Positions 1 through 9,144 of a stretch of DNA of 64,000 bases are shown here, one piece after another. Location of the stretch: NCBI GenBank assembly GCA_021770785.1, contig JAETQH010000018.1, positions 1-64,000 of the forward strand, written 5' to 3'. The stretch's first letter is position 1; the number at the start of each line of letters is the position of its first letter. Under the pieces are notes generated by a model. The model saw nothing but the letters and a program-made list of their open reading frames with translations, was not told the origin of the DNA and ran no database searches. The stretch is from Lachnospiraceae bacterium (lineage in GTDB: Bacteria; Bacillota; Clostridia; Lachnospirales; Lachnospiraceae). The translations under genes and the position numbers were made by a program.

Positions 1-1
1 G

Positions 2-2341
2 AAATCCTTCGTCTCCTTAAAAGAACTATTCGGCGGCTCCGCCTCAAAAAAAGACTTAGAAACCCAGCAAGACGCCGTGGGCAGGCAGATAAACCGTATC
101 GAAGAGCAAAACCGCGGCTTAGACCAGCTCATTCGTACCACCACCTACGGCAGCGAAGCATGGCAGATCTACCGCGATAAAATCGAGAAAAACAAAGACA
201 GCATTTCCAACTTCACCCAGTCCCTTGCCGAGCTCGCCAAAGAAATTGCAAACCTCCCTCTGGACACGCTGGATGCCAAACTGGAAAAAATCAGCAAAAA
301 GAAAGAGCAAAACAACGCCAAAATCGAAAATGCCACCACTGCCAAAAAGCAAAACAAACTCATCAACCAGCAGATGAAACTCACCAAAAAGGAAAACAGC
401 CAGACCAAAAAGGCAGCAGCAAAGACAAAAGAAAATCTCAATCTTTCCATCAAAAACTTTTCTTCCGCCAAACAAACAGACAAAAAATACGTCTCGAAAG
501 ACCAACAGAAAAAAATTGATGCGTACTATAAGCAAATCAAAACCTACACCAAAAGCAAAAAACAGATTCCCCCTGACCTCATCACCAAATTAACAGAAGA
601 AGGACACTCCAACCTTGCCCAGGCTGCCGTCAATTACAATGCCGCATTGGAAGCCAACGACACCGCCCAGGCAACTGCCGCCTTAACCGCAGAGACAACC
701 AAAACAGAGCTTGCCGGATTCGTCAAAACAAAATTTGACAACGTTCAAACTGAATACGGACGAAAACAGAATCAAATTAGCAATAAAGCCGGCACAGTAA
801 ATGCAAAAATGGAACTCGCCTCCGCAAAGGGCTACCTGGAAAGCGAAAACTGGTATCAGCAACTCGTTGCCTATCAACAACAGCAGCAGAATAGCCTGCA
901 GGCAGAAGCAACTGCACTGCAAAATCGGCTAGACAAAGCAATGGCTTCCGGCAACATCAAAAAATATTCCGACGAATGGTGGGAAATGACCGAGGCAATC
1001 CAGTCAGTCAACGGAGCCTTAGAACAAGGCGAAATCACCTTACAGGAATACAAAAATCAGCTAGAGCAAATCAAATCCGACAACTTTGACTTCCTCCAGC
1101 AGCAGATTTCCCGTCTCACCTCCGAAGCCGATTTCTTCATCGACCTGATGGCAGACAAAGATCTCACCGATGACAACGGCTTAACAGATTACGGCACCGC
1201 AACCCTGGGACTGCACTACCAGAACTACGACACCTACTTAGCACAGGCAGAAAAATACGGGGAAGAAATCGCAAGAATCAACGGGCAGTTAGCCAATGAC
1301 CCCTACAACACCACCCTCCTCTCCCAGTTACAGGAACGGGAAGACGCCCAGAGAGACTGTATCCTTGCCGCAGAAAAAGAAAAAAGTGCCATCATCGACT
1401 TAAAGAAACAGGGTTATGACGCTTTAGCCACTTCCCTTAGCAACGTAATCAGCAAATACAAAGAAACCCTCCGCAGCGCCAAGGACGCCCACGACTACCA
1501 GAAAAACATCGCAGAACAGTCGGAAAACATCACTTCCCTGCAAAGAAAAATCACCGCCTACACCTCTCTGTCCGGCAATGAAGAAATCGCTGCCAAGCTG
1601 CAACAGGCAAACAAAGAGCTTGCCGAAGCACAGGAAGATTTAGAGGAAACCATGTATGACAAATACATCTCCGACACGGAAGACATCCTTGACGATTTAC
1701 TCGACGAGCTGGAAGCATATATCGATGAGCTCATCAGCAGCGTAGACAGTGAATTTACGGCAACCAGTCTGGACAAAATGGACAAACTGATTACCGCTTC
1801 CAACGAACAGGCAGACCAGCAGGCAGACACCCCTGTATTACAGGATACCTCGCAGGAATCCGATACGAATCAGGATGCAGTGTTTCAAGAAGTTTTGTCT
1901 GACCAAGACAATGCTCTCTCCGGTGCAAAATCCAAAGAGTCGCTTTCCGAAGATTTGACCGACCGGAAGCCAGGTCTGATATCCGCCGCAAAATCCGACC
2001 AGACCTCTGCTATCTCCCGACATGACAAGACCGTCCTGTCCCAAGCTCTCCCGGAATTTTCCCTCGCGGTCTTAGAAGCAAACCTCCCGCCTATGAACCA
2101 GCTCTTCAATACCTCCCCTACCGCTTCCCTAAACAACACTTTCGAAAACAGCATTTCCCGTGAAACCGTCAATGTAGATTTAGGCGGCATTACCATGTAC
2201 GGCGTAAACGACCCCGAAGCCTTCGGCAAACAGCTTCGGGAAGAAATCTGCAAAAACGGCAGGACAACAAAATGTCTCACCGAAGCTGTCGCTTCCAAAA
2301 TAACTAATCGCGGTATCGGCACCGCAAATTTATACCGCTAA
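2..2341 (+). CDS. phage tail tape-measure-like protein, 5' truncated by window edge
   Basis: The frame is open to the left edge, so the true start lies outside; a GTG at 77 is the first in-window start codon but has no reason to be used. The visible ~779 residues are rich in Lys, Gln, Glu and Ala, with long heptad-like coiled-coil stretches and no membrane segment. The end matches what is usual at the end of siphophage tape-measure proteins of Firmicutes prophages: a short beta-strand segment with Asp-Leu-Gly-Gly-Ile and Tyr-Gly-Val-Asn-Asp, then a basic helix (about the last 55 residues). Such proteins set tail length and are threaded through the tail tube. The gene is the only plus-strand gene for 48 kb and is followed at once by a terminator and chromosomal genes, so it may be the edge of a prophage or a remnant. 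Function is inferred from architecture; a non-phage coiled-coil protein is possible. Confidence 0.6.
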   Translation, partial: KSFVSLKELFGGSASKKDLETQQDAVGRQINRIEEQNRGLDQLIRTTTYGSEAWQIYRDKIEKNKDSISNFTQSLAELAKEIANLPLDTLDAKLEKISKKKEQNNAKIENATTAKKQNKLINQQMKLTKKENSQTKKAAAKTKENLNLSIKNFSSAKQTDKKYVSKDQQKKIDAYYKQIKTYTKSKKQIPPDLITKLTEEGHSNLAQAAVNYNAALEANDTAQATAALTAETTKTELAGFVKTKFDNVQTEYGRKQNQISNKAGTVNAKMELASAKGYLESENWYQQLVAYQQQQQNSLQAEATALQNRLDKAMASGNIKKYSDEWWEMTEAIQSVNGALEQGEITLQEYKNQLEQIKSDNFDFLQQQISRLTSEADFFIDLMADKDLTDDNGLTDYGTATLGLHYQNYDTYLAQAEKYGEEIARINGQLANDPYNTTLLSQLQEREDAQRDCILAAEKEKSAIIDLKKQGYDALATSLSNVISKYKETLRSAKDAHDYQKNIAEQSENITSLQRKITAYTSLSGNEEIAAKLQQANKELAEAQEDLEETMYDKYISDTEDILDDLLDELEAYIDELISSVDSEFTATSLDKMDKLITASNEQADQQADTPVLQDTSQESDTNQDAVFQEVLSDQDNALSGAKSKESLSEDLTDRKPGLISAAKSDQTSAISRHDKTVLSQALPEFSLAVLEANLPPMNQLFNTSPTASLNNTFENSISRETVNVDLGGITMYGVNDPEAFGKQLREEICKNGRTTKCLTEAVASKITNRGIGTANLYR

Positions 2342-2395
2342 CCATCTACCCTTCCTTCCGTTTTCCCCGGTAAACCAGCAATATCACCCTAACCA

Positions 2396-2435
2396 AGACA
2401 GAGCCATGGCACTTTCACCATGGCTCTGTCTTTTT
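2396..2435 (+). terminator. rho-independent terminator of the tape-measure-like gene
   Basis: A perfect 14-bp inverted repeat (AGACAGAGCCATGG at 2396-2409 and its complement at 2418-2431) with an 8-base loop is followed by a T tract. It lies 55 bp after the phage-like stop codon and faces the end of the next gene, which is on the other strand. Confidence 0.9.
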
Positions 2436-2458
2436 CCCATAACATCGTTTCATCTATC

Positions 2459-2863
2459 TCACAGCAAACCTTTTTCCCGCAGCATCGTCTCCACCAATTC
2501 CACACACTCAAACACCATATCATCACAATGAGGTTTCTTCTCCCGCCCCAGTTCCTTATTGATGCGGAGCAAATCCGCACAGTCCAAATGCCCCTCATGT
2601 CTTTCCCTTAGACGTCTGTGATACTCATTCACTGCTGCGGGGTCATCTAACCCAAACAGGCCCAACGCCATCAGACCTCCGGTAATGGCACCGCAAACAG
2701 CCGCCCGCCGCATTCCCGCGCCAAAATTCGAAGACACCCGCATTGCCATCTCCTCACTAAGTCCTGCATCCGACGCAAAGGGCAGCACCACCGCCTGGGC
2801 GCAATTATAGTGAAGCACCGTATCCGCCCTGAGCTGTTTTGCCTTATCTACATATTTACTCAT
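2459..2863 (-). CDS. C_GCAxxG_C_C family redox-type protein
   Basis: This 134-residue protein carries the family signature: Cys in HYNCAQAV (about residue 20), the CGAITGG segment after a Gly-rich stretch (about 57-64), then two further Cys in HLDCADLL and KPHCDDMV. The family (PF09719) is widespread in anaerobes. Its conserved cysteines and occasional fusion to redox proteins suggest metal or redox work, but no reaction is established. The length is normal and all signature cysteines are present. The start is supported by AAAAGGAGAA 7 bases before the ATG. It stands alone, between two terminators and convergent with the phage-like gene. Confidence 0.85.
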   Translation of the reverse strand: MSKYVDKAKQLRADTVLHYNCAQAVVLPFASDAGLSEEMAMRVSSNFGAGMRRAAVCGAITGGLMALGLFGLDDPAAVNEYHRRLRERHEGHLDCADLLRINKELGREKKPHCDDMVFECVELVETMLREKGLL

Positions 2864-2971
2864 ACTTTTATTCTCCTTTTTTCTATTCCTGCCTAATATC
2901 TACACAAAAAACTACATATCACTTTATGCAGCATTACCGTGACAAAATCAAAAATTCTTTCCTGCTGCAAC

Positions 2972-3003
2972 AAAAAAGCAGCCAATCAAACGGCTGCTTT
3001 TTT
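2972..3003 (-). terminator. symmetric terminator downstream of sigH
   Basis: AAAAAAGCAGCC, an 8-base loop and GGCTGCTTTTTT form a 12-bp stem that has T runs on both strands and so can work in both directions. It lies 240 bp beyond the sigH stop codon and just upstream of the C_GCAxxG_C_C gene. The AT-rich 3004-3245 stretch between it and sigH holds no convincing gene. Confidence 0.8.
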
Positions 3004-3245
3004 AGGAGAAGGTATTTTTACTATGGGGTATAGCAAAAATTTTATATAATGTATTGGGGGTTTTTACAGTTATTATAATAGCACGACTCCCCGCAGAAGT
3101 GTTCATAAAATCAACAAATTTTTTATCTGTTTTTTATCTATTTTGTATAGTACTTTTTTCTTGTTTTTGCGTTTTGGAGCAAAAAACCGCACAAAAACGC
3201 CCTCATTTTTTCGTTTCTTTTTGAGTAAGCCCATTTTTATCCCCT

Positions 3246-3854
3246 TTAACGTATCTTCATCTTGATTCGCTGCAGGGCATTGTCAATGGTTTTAGGGGAC
3301 TTCCCCATTTTTACGGCTATCTGCTGGTAATTCAGCCCGGAAAGATACTCGTCTAACACTTCCCTCTCCATCTTACTGAGACGTTCCTTTAACTTTTCCC
3401 AGAACAGTTTCAAATTTTCCTGATCAATCACAATCTGCTCCGGATCGCCCATTCCCCCGGTGGTGAGGGTTTCCGCCAGGGAATGCCCCTCCTCCCCGGC
3501 TTTTGAGTAAAAAGACACATAAGAATTTAGCGGTGCATGTTTTTTCCGGTTGGAAGCCTCCACCGCCTTGTAAAGCTGCCTGGTAATACACAACTCCGCA
3601 AAAGAGAAAAAAGAAGCCTCCTTCTCCCCATCATAATCACGGACTGCCTTAAACAGTCCTATCATACCCTCCTGTATCAAATCGTCCGTCTCTCCGCCGA
3701 TTAAAAACACCGCATTGGCTTTCTTACGCACCAGAGGCTTATATTTATCCAAAATATAATCCATCAGCTTTTCGTCGCCGCCCCGCAGTTTTTCAATCAG
3801 CTGCTCGTCCGATAACTCCCGATATTCCTCCACAATCTCCTCCTGCAATATCAT
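3246..3854 (-). CDS. sigH: sporulation/stationary-phase sigma factor SigH
   Basis: A sigma-70 family protein of ~202 residues. Region 2 is visible with the family's typical DDLIQEGMIGLFKAVRDYD segment and FAELCITRQ, followed by HAPLNSYVSF; near the C terminus region 4 has a helix-turn-helix around LNYQQIAVKMGKSPKTIDNA. These are hallmarks of Spo0H/SigH, which directs RNA polymerase to early-sporulation and post-exponential promoters. Its place just after rlmB is the normal Firmicutes order. I prefer the ATG at 3854; an upstream TTG at 3869 is also in frame, and neither has a clear Shine-Dalgarno. The gene begins only ~20 bp after the rlmB stop, so it is probably co-transcribed from the cysteine T-box promoter and may also have its own. 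Confidence 0.93.
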   Translation of the reverse strand: MILQEEIVEEYRELSDEQLIEKLRGGDEKLMDYILDKYKPLVRKKANAVFLIGGETDDLIQEGMIGLFKAVRDYDGEKEASFFSFAELCITRQLYKAVEASNRKKHAPLNSYVSFYSKAGEEGHSLAETLTTGGMGDPEQIVIDQENLKLFWEKLKERLSKMEREVLDEYLSGLNYQQIAVKMGKSPKTIDNALQRIKMKIR

Positions 3855-3875
3855 TCCCGTAAAAAACAATTCCGT

Positions 3876-4616
3876 TTAAAATTTTCGCTGTCTCACAATC
3901 TCATAGGCAAGAACTCCTGCCGCCACGGAAGCATTCAGAGAATCAATATCGCCCTTCATGGGAATAGACGCAATAAAATCGCAGTTCTCCCGCACCAGCT
4001 TGCTCACACCCTCTCCCTCGCTTCCAATCACAAGACCGATAGGTCCCTTTAAATCCAGATCATACATTTCCGTTCCGCCCATATCTGCGCAGACAAACCA
4101 GATTCCTTTCTCCTTCAGTTCCTTAATAGTAGCCGTCAGGTTCGTCACCTTTGCCACCGGGGTATAGTTGATAGCCCCCGCAGAAGTCTTTGCCACCGTG
4201 GCGGTCAGTCCCACCGCCCTGCGCTTCGGTATAATGACACCGTGGGCTCCGGCTAAATTAGCAGTACGGATAATTGCTCCTAAATTGTGAGGGTCCTCGA
4301 TATTATCCAGCAGAAAAAGAAAGGGCGGCTCCCCTTTTTCTTCCGCAATCTTTAAAATATCCTCCACCTCGGCATACTCATAGGCAGCCGCAGCGGCAAT
4401 GACACCCTGGTGCTTTTTCGTCTCGGAAATCTGGTCTAGCCGCTCCTTGTCCACAAACCGGATAATCGTATCGTGCTTTCTCGCTTCCCTCACAATGGTA
4501 CGCACCGGACCGTCCTGACAGCCGTCTAATACATATAATTTATCAATGGTTTTTCCCGAACGGAATGCTTCTAACACCGCATTGCGCCCCTCTATTTTCA
4601 ATTCCTCGTATCCCAT
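3876..4616 (-). CDS. rlmB: 23S rRNA (guanosine-2'-O-)-methyltransferase RlmB
   Basis: SPOUT-class RNA methyltransferase of the TrmH/RlmB group. The N-terminal substrate-binding domain begins at EGRNAVLEAFRSG. The C-terminal SPOUT knot contains the three motifs: DNIEDPHNLGAIIRTANLAG with the motif-1 Asn/Arg, then GPIGLVIGSEGEGVS, then IPMKGDIDSLNASVAAGVL. It methylates the 2'-hydroxyl of a guanosine in the 23S peptidyl-transferase region. The ATG at 4616 is chosen because GGGACAGGAG precedes it at good spacing; an in-frame ATG 30 bp upstream has none. The gene lies 38 bp after mrnC in the conserved cysS-mrnC-rlmB-sigH run. Confidence 0.93.
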   Translation of the reverse strand: MGYEELKIEGRNAVLEAFRSGKTIDKLYVLDGCQDGPVRTIVREARKHDTIIRFVDKERLDQISETKKHQGVIAAAAAYEYAEVEDILKIAEEKGEPPFLFLLDNIEDPHNLGAIIRTANLAGAHGVIIPKRRAVGLTATVAKTSAGAINYTPVAKVTNLTATIKELKEKGIWFVCADMGGTEMYDLDLKGPIGLVIGSEGEGVSKLVRENCDFIASIPMKGDIDSLNASVAAGVLAYEIVRQRKF

Positions 4617-4654
4617 ATATGCTCCTGTCCCTTTTTTATATTCCATTCGCCTCT

Positions 4655-5089
4655 TTAAAGCTTTAAGTGCAGCCCGTCCATCCCGGCTTTCACCAGCTCC
4701 ACAATGCGCTCAAATTTATCCTGCAAATAAAGATACCCCATCAGCGCCTCAAAGCCGGTAGCCTTTCTGTAATCTGCCATGGTGGCGTTTTTTGCCATGG
4801 TGTAAGATTTGGCATTTCTGCCCCGGCGGTAAATGCCCTCCTCCTCCTCCGTCAGAAGAGGAAGAAGGATTTCCATCATTTCCGCCTGAGTGTGTGCCTT
4901 TACAATCTGGCTGGTGCGCTTGTGGAGCTCGCTGGCTTTCGTATTTCCCTTTGCCACCACCACGGAGCGGATTACCAGATCGTAAATGCCGTCACCGATA
5001 TATGCTAAGGTCAACGGCGAATAGGTGCGGATGTCTACCTCCGGTATCTGAAACTGTTCTTTTAAATAGCGGTCAATTCCCATTTCCAT
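4655..5089 (-). CDS. mrnC: Mini-ribonuclease III
   Basis: A single RNase III catalytic domain without a dsRNA-binding domain, as expected for Mini-III (144 residues). The signature YIGDGIYDLVIR holds the catalytic Asp, and ATGFEALMGYLYL holds the conserved Glu near the C terminus. In Bacillus this dimeric enzyme matures 23S rRNA ends, so pairing with rlmB is functionally coherent. The ATG at 5089 is chosen because AGGAGG lies 9 bases upstream. An in-frame ATG at 5134 would overlap cysS and would add a segment foreign to the family. Confidence 0.93.
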   Translation of the reverse strand: MEMGIDRYLKEQFQIPEVDIRTYSPLTLAYIGDGIYDLVIRSVVVAKGNTKASELHKRTSQIVKAHTQAEMMEILLPLLTEEEEGIYRRGRNAKSYTMAKNATMADYRKATGFEALMGYLYLQDKFERIVELVKAGMDGLHLKL

Positions 5090-5114
5090 GAAACATTTCC
5101 TCCTATCCCAAGTT

Positions 5115-6533
5115 TCATTCCTTATGCCATACAACGCCCTCTCTGGTGTCCTTTAAAATAATGCCTTTCGCCGCTAATTCATCACGGATAGCGTCTGCTT
5201 TGGCAAAATCCTTTTCCTTCTTGGCAGCCTTCCGCTCTTCGATTTTTGCCAGAACATAGCTTTCCAGTTCTGCATCCACGCCTTCCTTACTCTCCGTCGT
5301 CCCTGCCGTGGTGAGGTTTAAGGAAAGTACTCTGTCAAAATCCTTTAAAAGTTCCAGCTTCGTCTTGTCATTCATATCTGCCTTTAACAAATCATAGACA
5401 ATGGTGATTGCCATGGACGTATTCAAATCGTTGGAAATGGCTTCCACAAATTTTCCCTTATACAGTTCAAATTGTGCCGCATCCACCGTTCCCTCGTCCT
5501 TTAAATCTGCAATCTTTTTCACCAGCTTTTTGTAAGCGGCGCTCATGTTGTCTAACACTTCATAAGAAAACTCCAGCGGTTTCCTGTAATGGGACTGCAG
5601 GCAGAACATGCGGTATACCACCGGATCATAGCCCTTTTCCTGTAATAAAGACACGGTCAGGAAATCCCCTTTGGACTTACTCATTTTACCGGATTTATCA
5701 TTTAAGTGCTGCACATGGAACCAGTATTTGCACCACTCATGCCCCAAATAACTCTCAGACTGGGCAATCTCGTTGGTGTGATGCGGGAAAATATTGTCCA
5801 CGCCGCCGCAATGGATATCCATATACTCACCTAAATGCTTCATGCTGATACAGGAACACTCGATATGCCAGCCCGGATACCCGACGCCCCAGGGGCTCTC
5901 CCATTTCAGCGCCTGGTCCTCAAATTTGGACTTGGTAAACCAGAGGACAAAATCATTTTTATTCTTTTTGTTGGCGTCTTCCTCCACGTCCTCCCGGACG
6001 CCCACTAACAGCTCTTTTTCACTCTGGGAGGAAAACACATAGTAATCCTTTAATTTGGAAGTGTCAAAATAGACATTTCCTCCTGCCACATAGGCATAGC
6101 CTTTTTCAATCAGTACCTCCACCATGTGGATAAATTCGGGAATGCAGTTGGTGGCGGGCTCTACCACGTCCGGTGTCTTAATGTTTAATTTTCTGCAGTC
6201 CTCAAAAAAAGCGTCCGTATAGAATTTTGCAATTTCCATTACAGTCTTGTGCTCCCTCTGGGCGCCCTTTAACATCTTATCCTCTCCGGTGTCTGCATCG
6301 GAGGACAAATGTCCCACATCCGTGATGTTCATTACACGTTTTACCTCATACCCCACATAGCGGAGGGCTTTTTCTAACACATCTTCCATAATGTAGCTGC
6401 GCAGATTGCCGATATGGGCAAAATGATAAACGGTGGGTCCGCAGGTATACATGGCAATTTTGCCGTCCTCGTGGGGAATCACCGTCTCCACAGTTCTTGT
6501 CAGGGTATTGTAAAATTTAAAATTATTTTCCAT
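5115..6533 (-). CDS. cysS: cysteinyl-tRNA synthetase
   Basis: Class I aminoacyl-tRNA synthetase of normal length (472 residues), charging tRNA-Cys. The zinc-ligand Cys31 in TCGPTVYHF is followed by the HIGN signature (40-43). The other zinc ligands lie in HIECSCISM and CGGVDNIFPHH. The KMSKS loop is present as GKMSKSKGD, and the C-terminal anticodon-binding helices follow. The start has GGAG 9 bases upstream. It is the second gene of the T-box operon, 47 bp after cysE, so cysteine synthesis and charging respond to the same uncharged tRNA signal. Confidence 0.97.
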   Translation of the reverse strand: MENNFKFYNTLTRTVETVIPHEDGKIAMYTCGPTVYHFAHIGNLRSYIMEDVLEKALRYVGYEVKRVMNITDVGHLSSDADTGEDKMLKGAQREHKTVMEIAKFYTDAFFEDCRKLNIKTPDVVEPATNCIPEFIHMVEVLIEKGYAYVAGGNVYFDTSKLKDYYVFSSQSEKELLVGVREDVEEDANKKNKNDFVLWFTKSKFEDQALKWESPWGVGYPGWHIECSCISMKHLGEYMDIHCGGVDNIFPHHTNEIAQSESYLGHEWCKYWFHVQHLNDKSGKMSKSKGDFLTVSLLQEKGYDPVVYRMFCLQSHYRKPLEFSYEVLDNMSAAYKKLVKKIADLKDEGTVDAAQFELYKGKFVEAISNDLNTSMAITIVYDLLKADMNDKTKLELLKDFDRVLSLNLTTAGTTESKEGVDAELESYVLAKIEERKAAKKEKDFAKADAIRDELAAKGIILKDTREGVVWHKE

Positions 6534-6580
6534 CTGTAATCTCCATTTCTATTTTGTACTTCGGGCAGTTCCTGCCTCCT

Positions 6581-7255
6581 CTACTCTTTCATAGTACCCG
6601 TCAACGCCCGCACGGCTTTCTCTAAATCTAACACCCGGTTGATAAGCTCGCTGTTTTCCCTCTGTAAAACATTGATATCCTCCTGTACCGGGTCCGGCAG
6701 ATGGCACTGGTCCATATCGCTGCGGGGAATTTTCACATTGTCCCGCTTTACAATCCTGCCCGGCACTCCCACCACAGTACAGTTTGGCGGAACCGCTTCA
6801 ATCACCACGCTGCCTGCGCCAATTTTGGAATTTTCCCCTACGGTGAAGGAGCCGATAATTTTTGCCCCGGCGCTGATCATCACGTTATCCCCAATGGTAG
6901 GGTGGCGCTTTCCCGTTTCCTTTCCGGTGCCCCCTAGAGTAACGCCCTGATACATCGTAACATTATCCCCCACAATGGCAGTTTCTCCGATAATAACACC
7001 GCTGCCATGGTCAATGAAAAATCCTTTTCCGATGGTGGCTCCCGGATGAATCTCTATCCCGGTTTTTCTCGCTGCCCGCTGGGAAATGTAGCGCGCCCGG
7101 AAATAATGTCCTTTTAAATACTGCTTGTGTGCACGCCTGTAACTCAGCATAACACGAAAGCTCGGATAAAGCAAAACTTCCATGGGAGATTTTATCGCCG
7201 GGTCACGCTCTTTGATTACCTGAAATTCTTCCTTCATGTGACTGATAATGCCCAT
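6581..7255 (-). CDS. cysE: serine O-acetyltransferase
   Basis: A 224-residue left-handed beta-helix acetyltransferase making O-acetylserine from serine and acetyl-CoA, the first step of cysteine synthesis. Hexapeptide repeats run from about residue 65 to 175 and include the conserved HPGATIGKG, the catalytic-site DHGSGVIIGET and GTGKETGKRHPTIGD segments. After the helix comes PPNCTVVGVPGRIV, then a short coiled tail. The Shine-Dalgarno is GGAAAGGGG. It is the first gene after the cysteine T-box leader. Confidence 0.95.
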   Translation of the reverse strand: MGIISHMKEEFQVIKERDPAIKSPMEVLLYPSFRVMLSYRRAHKQYLKGHYFRARYISQRAARKTGIEIHPGATIGKGFFIDHGSGVIIGETAIVGDNVTMYQGVTLGGTGKETGKRHPTIGDNVMISAGAKIIGSFTVGENSKIGAGSVVIEAVPPNCTVVGVPGRIVKRDNVKIPRSDMDQCHLPDPVQEDINVLQRENSELINRVLDLEKAVRALTGTMKE

Positions 7256-7339
7256 TTTTTATCCCCTTTCCTATAAAAATTGACCTGTGCTCCCCGTGCA
7301 CCGCTTTGCGGCTTTCTTCCTCTGCACGGGGATTCGCAT

Positions 7340-7600
7340 AAGAAAAGCGGACAATCCCATCTCCCTAGAGACGAAATTATCCGCGGTTCCACTCTATTAA
7401 AAATCCAATGATTTTCACTCCATGCACGTAACGTGTACGGACGTACCAGACTACTGTATTCGCCTGGTCAGCTCCCGGAGGCACTTCAAAAATCTCTTTC
7501 CGAAGACTGCTTTCAGCCGGTGACAGTCTCTCTCTTTCGGACGCCTGATTTCCTACTCTTTCCGTTCTAAGCCTTTGTCTGATAAAAATATATGTGCTGA
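7340..7600 (-). promoter_or_regulatory. T-box leader, cysteine-specific, upstream of cysE-cysS
   Basis: Read on the minus strand, the leader shows Stem I with an AGAGAG-rich internal loop and a CACCGGCTGAAAG apical region. The specifier triplet is TGC (7481-7483) in the context GAAGTGCCTCC, and the invariant T-box TGGAACCGCGG lies at 7381-7391. The competing terminator is a 17-bp stem (arms 7367-7383 and 7347-7363, with G-T pairs), followed by TTTTCTT; its 5' arm overlaps the T-box as the antitermination model needs. TGC identifies cysteine. A further GC-rich hairpin (7292-7331) lies between the terminator and cysE and has no close T tract. Confidence 0.93.
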
Positions 7601-7662
7601 ATTTCTCTTCTGCCATATGACAAATATCCGGTCCCCCAGACATTTTCCGAAACTCATACTAT

Positions 7663-7691
7663 AGTTTATGCACTTTACCGGAATTTGTCAA
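7663..7691 (-). promoter_or_regulatory. sigma-A type promoter of the T-box operon
   Basis: On the minus strand TTGACA (7686-7691) and TAAACT (7663-7668) are separated by exactly 17 bases. Transcription would begin near 7656, giving a ~400-base leader that contains the whole T-box. Confidence 0.75.
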
Positions 7692-7748
7692 CGTTTTTCT
7701 ATCTTCATTTTTTTCACTCTGTAACAGTTCAGCCTTGAATGCCTGTCA

Positions 7749-9101
7749 CTACACTAGTCTGTAAAACAGCCTTCTTAAAACGATAACTGCCGCAATTGCC
7801 AGAACCACCTCCGCCGTCATCTGCGCATATGCCAGTCCGTACAATGGAAATAGCGCATTTAAAATATACAGCGCAGGAATCTCCAACACGATTTTCCGCA
7901 TGATGGCAAACACCAGCGCATTTCTTCCCATACCTACCGCCTGAAATACGTTTACCGCTAAGAAATCCACACACAGGAACGGAAGTCCCAGGCAAAACCC
8001 CCGTAGAAAACTGCTTCCGTAGCCTACAATGGCTTCGTTTTTTATAAACAGGGCAATCAGGGCTTCCGAGCCCAGATAATAACCTGCCACCACCACAACA
8101 ACACCAGTAAGACTTATTTTTCCCGCAAACAGAATGGTATCCTTCATCCTCTTATGATTCCCGCTGGAATAATTGTAGCTGACTAGCGGCATGATGCCCT
8201 GTGATAAGCCCATGGCAACATACATCGGCACCATATTGATCTTTTGGGCGATCCCCATCGCCGCCACTGCATCAGCGCCAAAGGAGGATGTAAAATTATT
8301 TAGGATTGTCATACCCGTCACATTTAAGAGGTTCTGTATGGATGCAGGAATCCCGACACCGCAGATGCCAAGCACGATTGCTTTTTGCATACCTAACATT
8401 CCCGGGCGGAGGCAGACGTAGGTACTTTTTCTTTTTACAAACAGCAATATGAAAAAATAGATACATGCCACACAGTTTGATAAAAATGTTGCCAGTCCCG
8501 CTCCTTCCGCTCCCATATTAAGCCCCCAGGGAAGAATAAAGACAGGGTCTAGCAGAATGTTCAGCAGGCATCCGCTCATTGTTCCGATGCTGGCATGAAG
8601 CGCCGCCCCTTCCGCCCTCACCAGATAGGCCAACACCACATTTAAGATGGCAGGCACGGCTCCTAAGTTGACCGTCCATTTCATATAAGCCGCTGTGGCA
8701 GCCACAGTCCCCGTGTCTGCTCCCAGCAGTGCCAGCAGCGGCTGTTTAAATACGATGCAGCACAGCGAAAACAGAACTCCGCAAAGCAGCGCACAGTAAA
8801 ACCCAAAGGCAGAACTCCGATACACAGTATCATAATCCTTTCTTCCAAGGGCACGGCTCATCATGCTAGAACTGCCCACTCCGAACAAGTTATTGATTGC
8901 ATTAAACGCCAACAGCACCGGAGCCGCCAGCGTGACCGCGGCATTCTGTATCGGTTCGTTCAGCATACCCACAAAGTACGTATCCGCCAAATTGTAGATA
9001 ACCATGACCAGCGAACTTAAGATTGTCGGTACCGCTAACTGCGCCACGGCTTTTGGAATGGGAATATTTTCAAATAATGCTATTTTTCTTTCGTCCGGCA
9101 T
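7749..9101 (-). CDS. MATE family efflux transporter
   Basis: A 450-residue polytopic membrane protein with about 12 hydrophobic segments in two homologous halves, normal for the MATE family. The start region PIPKAVAQLAVPTILSSLVM and the loops NAAVTLAAPVLLAFNAINNL and GIPASIQNLLNV, near the beginning of each half, are typical of Clostridia MATE/NorM-like proteins. They export cationic drugs or metabolites by Na+ or H+ antiport; the substrate cannot be read from sequence. The start has AGGAGG 11 bases upstream. It is followed leftward by the cysE promoter and lies 43 bp after ispF, so it is probably in the ispF transcript. Confidence 0.9.
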   Translation of the reverse strand: MPDERKIALFENIPIPKAVAQLAVPTILSSLVMVIYNLADTYFVGMLNEPIQNAAVTLAAPVLLAFNAINNLFGVGSSSMMSRALGRKDYDTVYRSSAFGFYCALLCGVLFSLCCIVFKQPLLALLGADTGTVAATAAYMKWTVNLGAVPAILNVVLAYLVRAEGAALHASIGTMSGCLLNILLDPVFILPWGLNMGAEGAGLATFLSNCVACIYFFILLFVKRKSTYVCLRPGMLGMQKAIVLGICGVGIPASIQNLLNVTGMTILNNFTSSFGADAVAAMGIAQKINMVPMYVAMGLSQGIMPLVSYNYSSGNHKRMKDTILFAGKISLTGVVVVVAGYYLGSEALIALFIKNEAIVGYGSSFLRGFCLGLPFLCVDFLAVNVFQAVGMGRNALVFAIMRKIVLEIPALYILNALFPLYGLAYAQMTAEVVLAIAAVIVLRRLFYRLV

Positions 9102-9144
9102 TTCCGGGACACCTCCTATCTTTCCTCTTCCAAGGATATCCTTT

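Noticed and set aside
7292-7331. Hairpin CCCCGTGCA/TGCACGGGG as the T-box terminator
   Set aside because: It has no close T run and does not overlap the T-box; the 7347-7383 stem does both.
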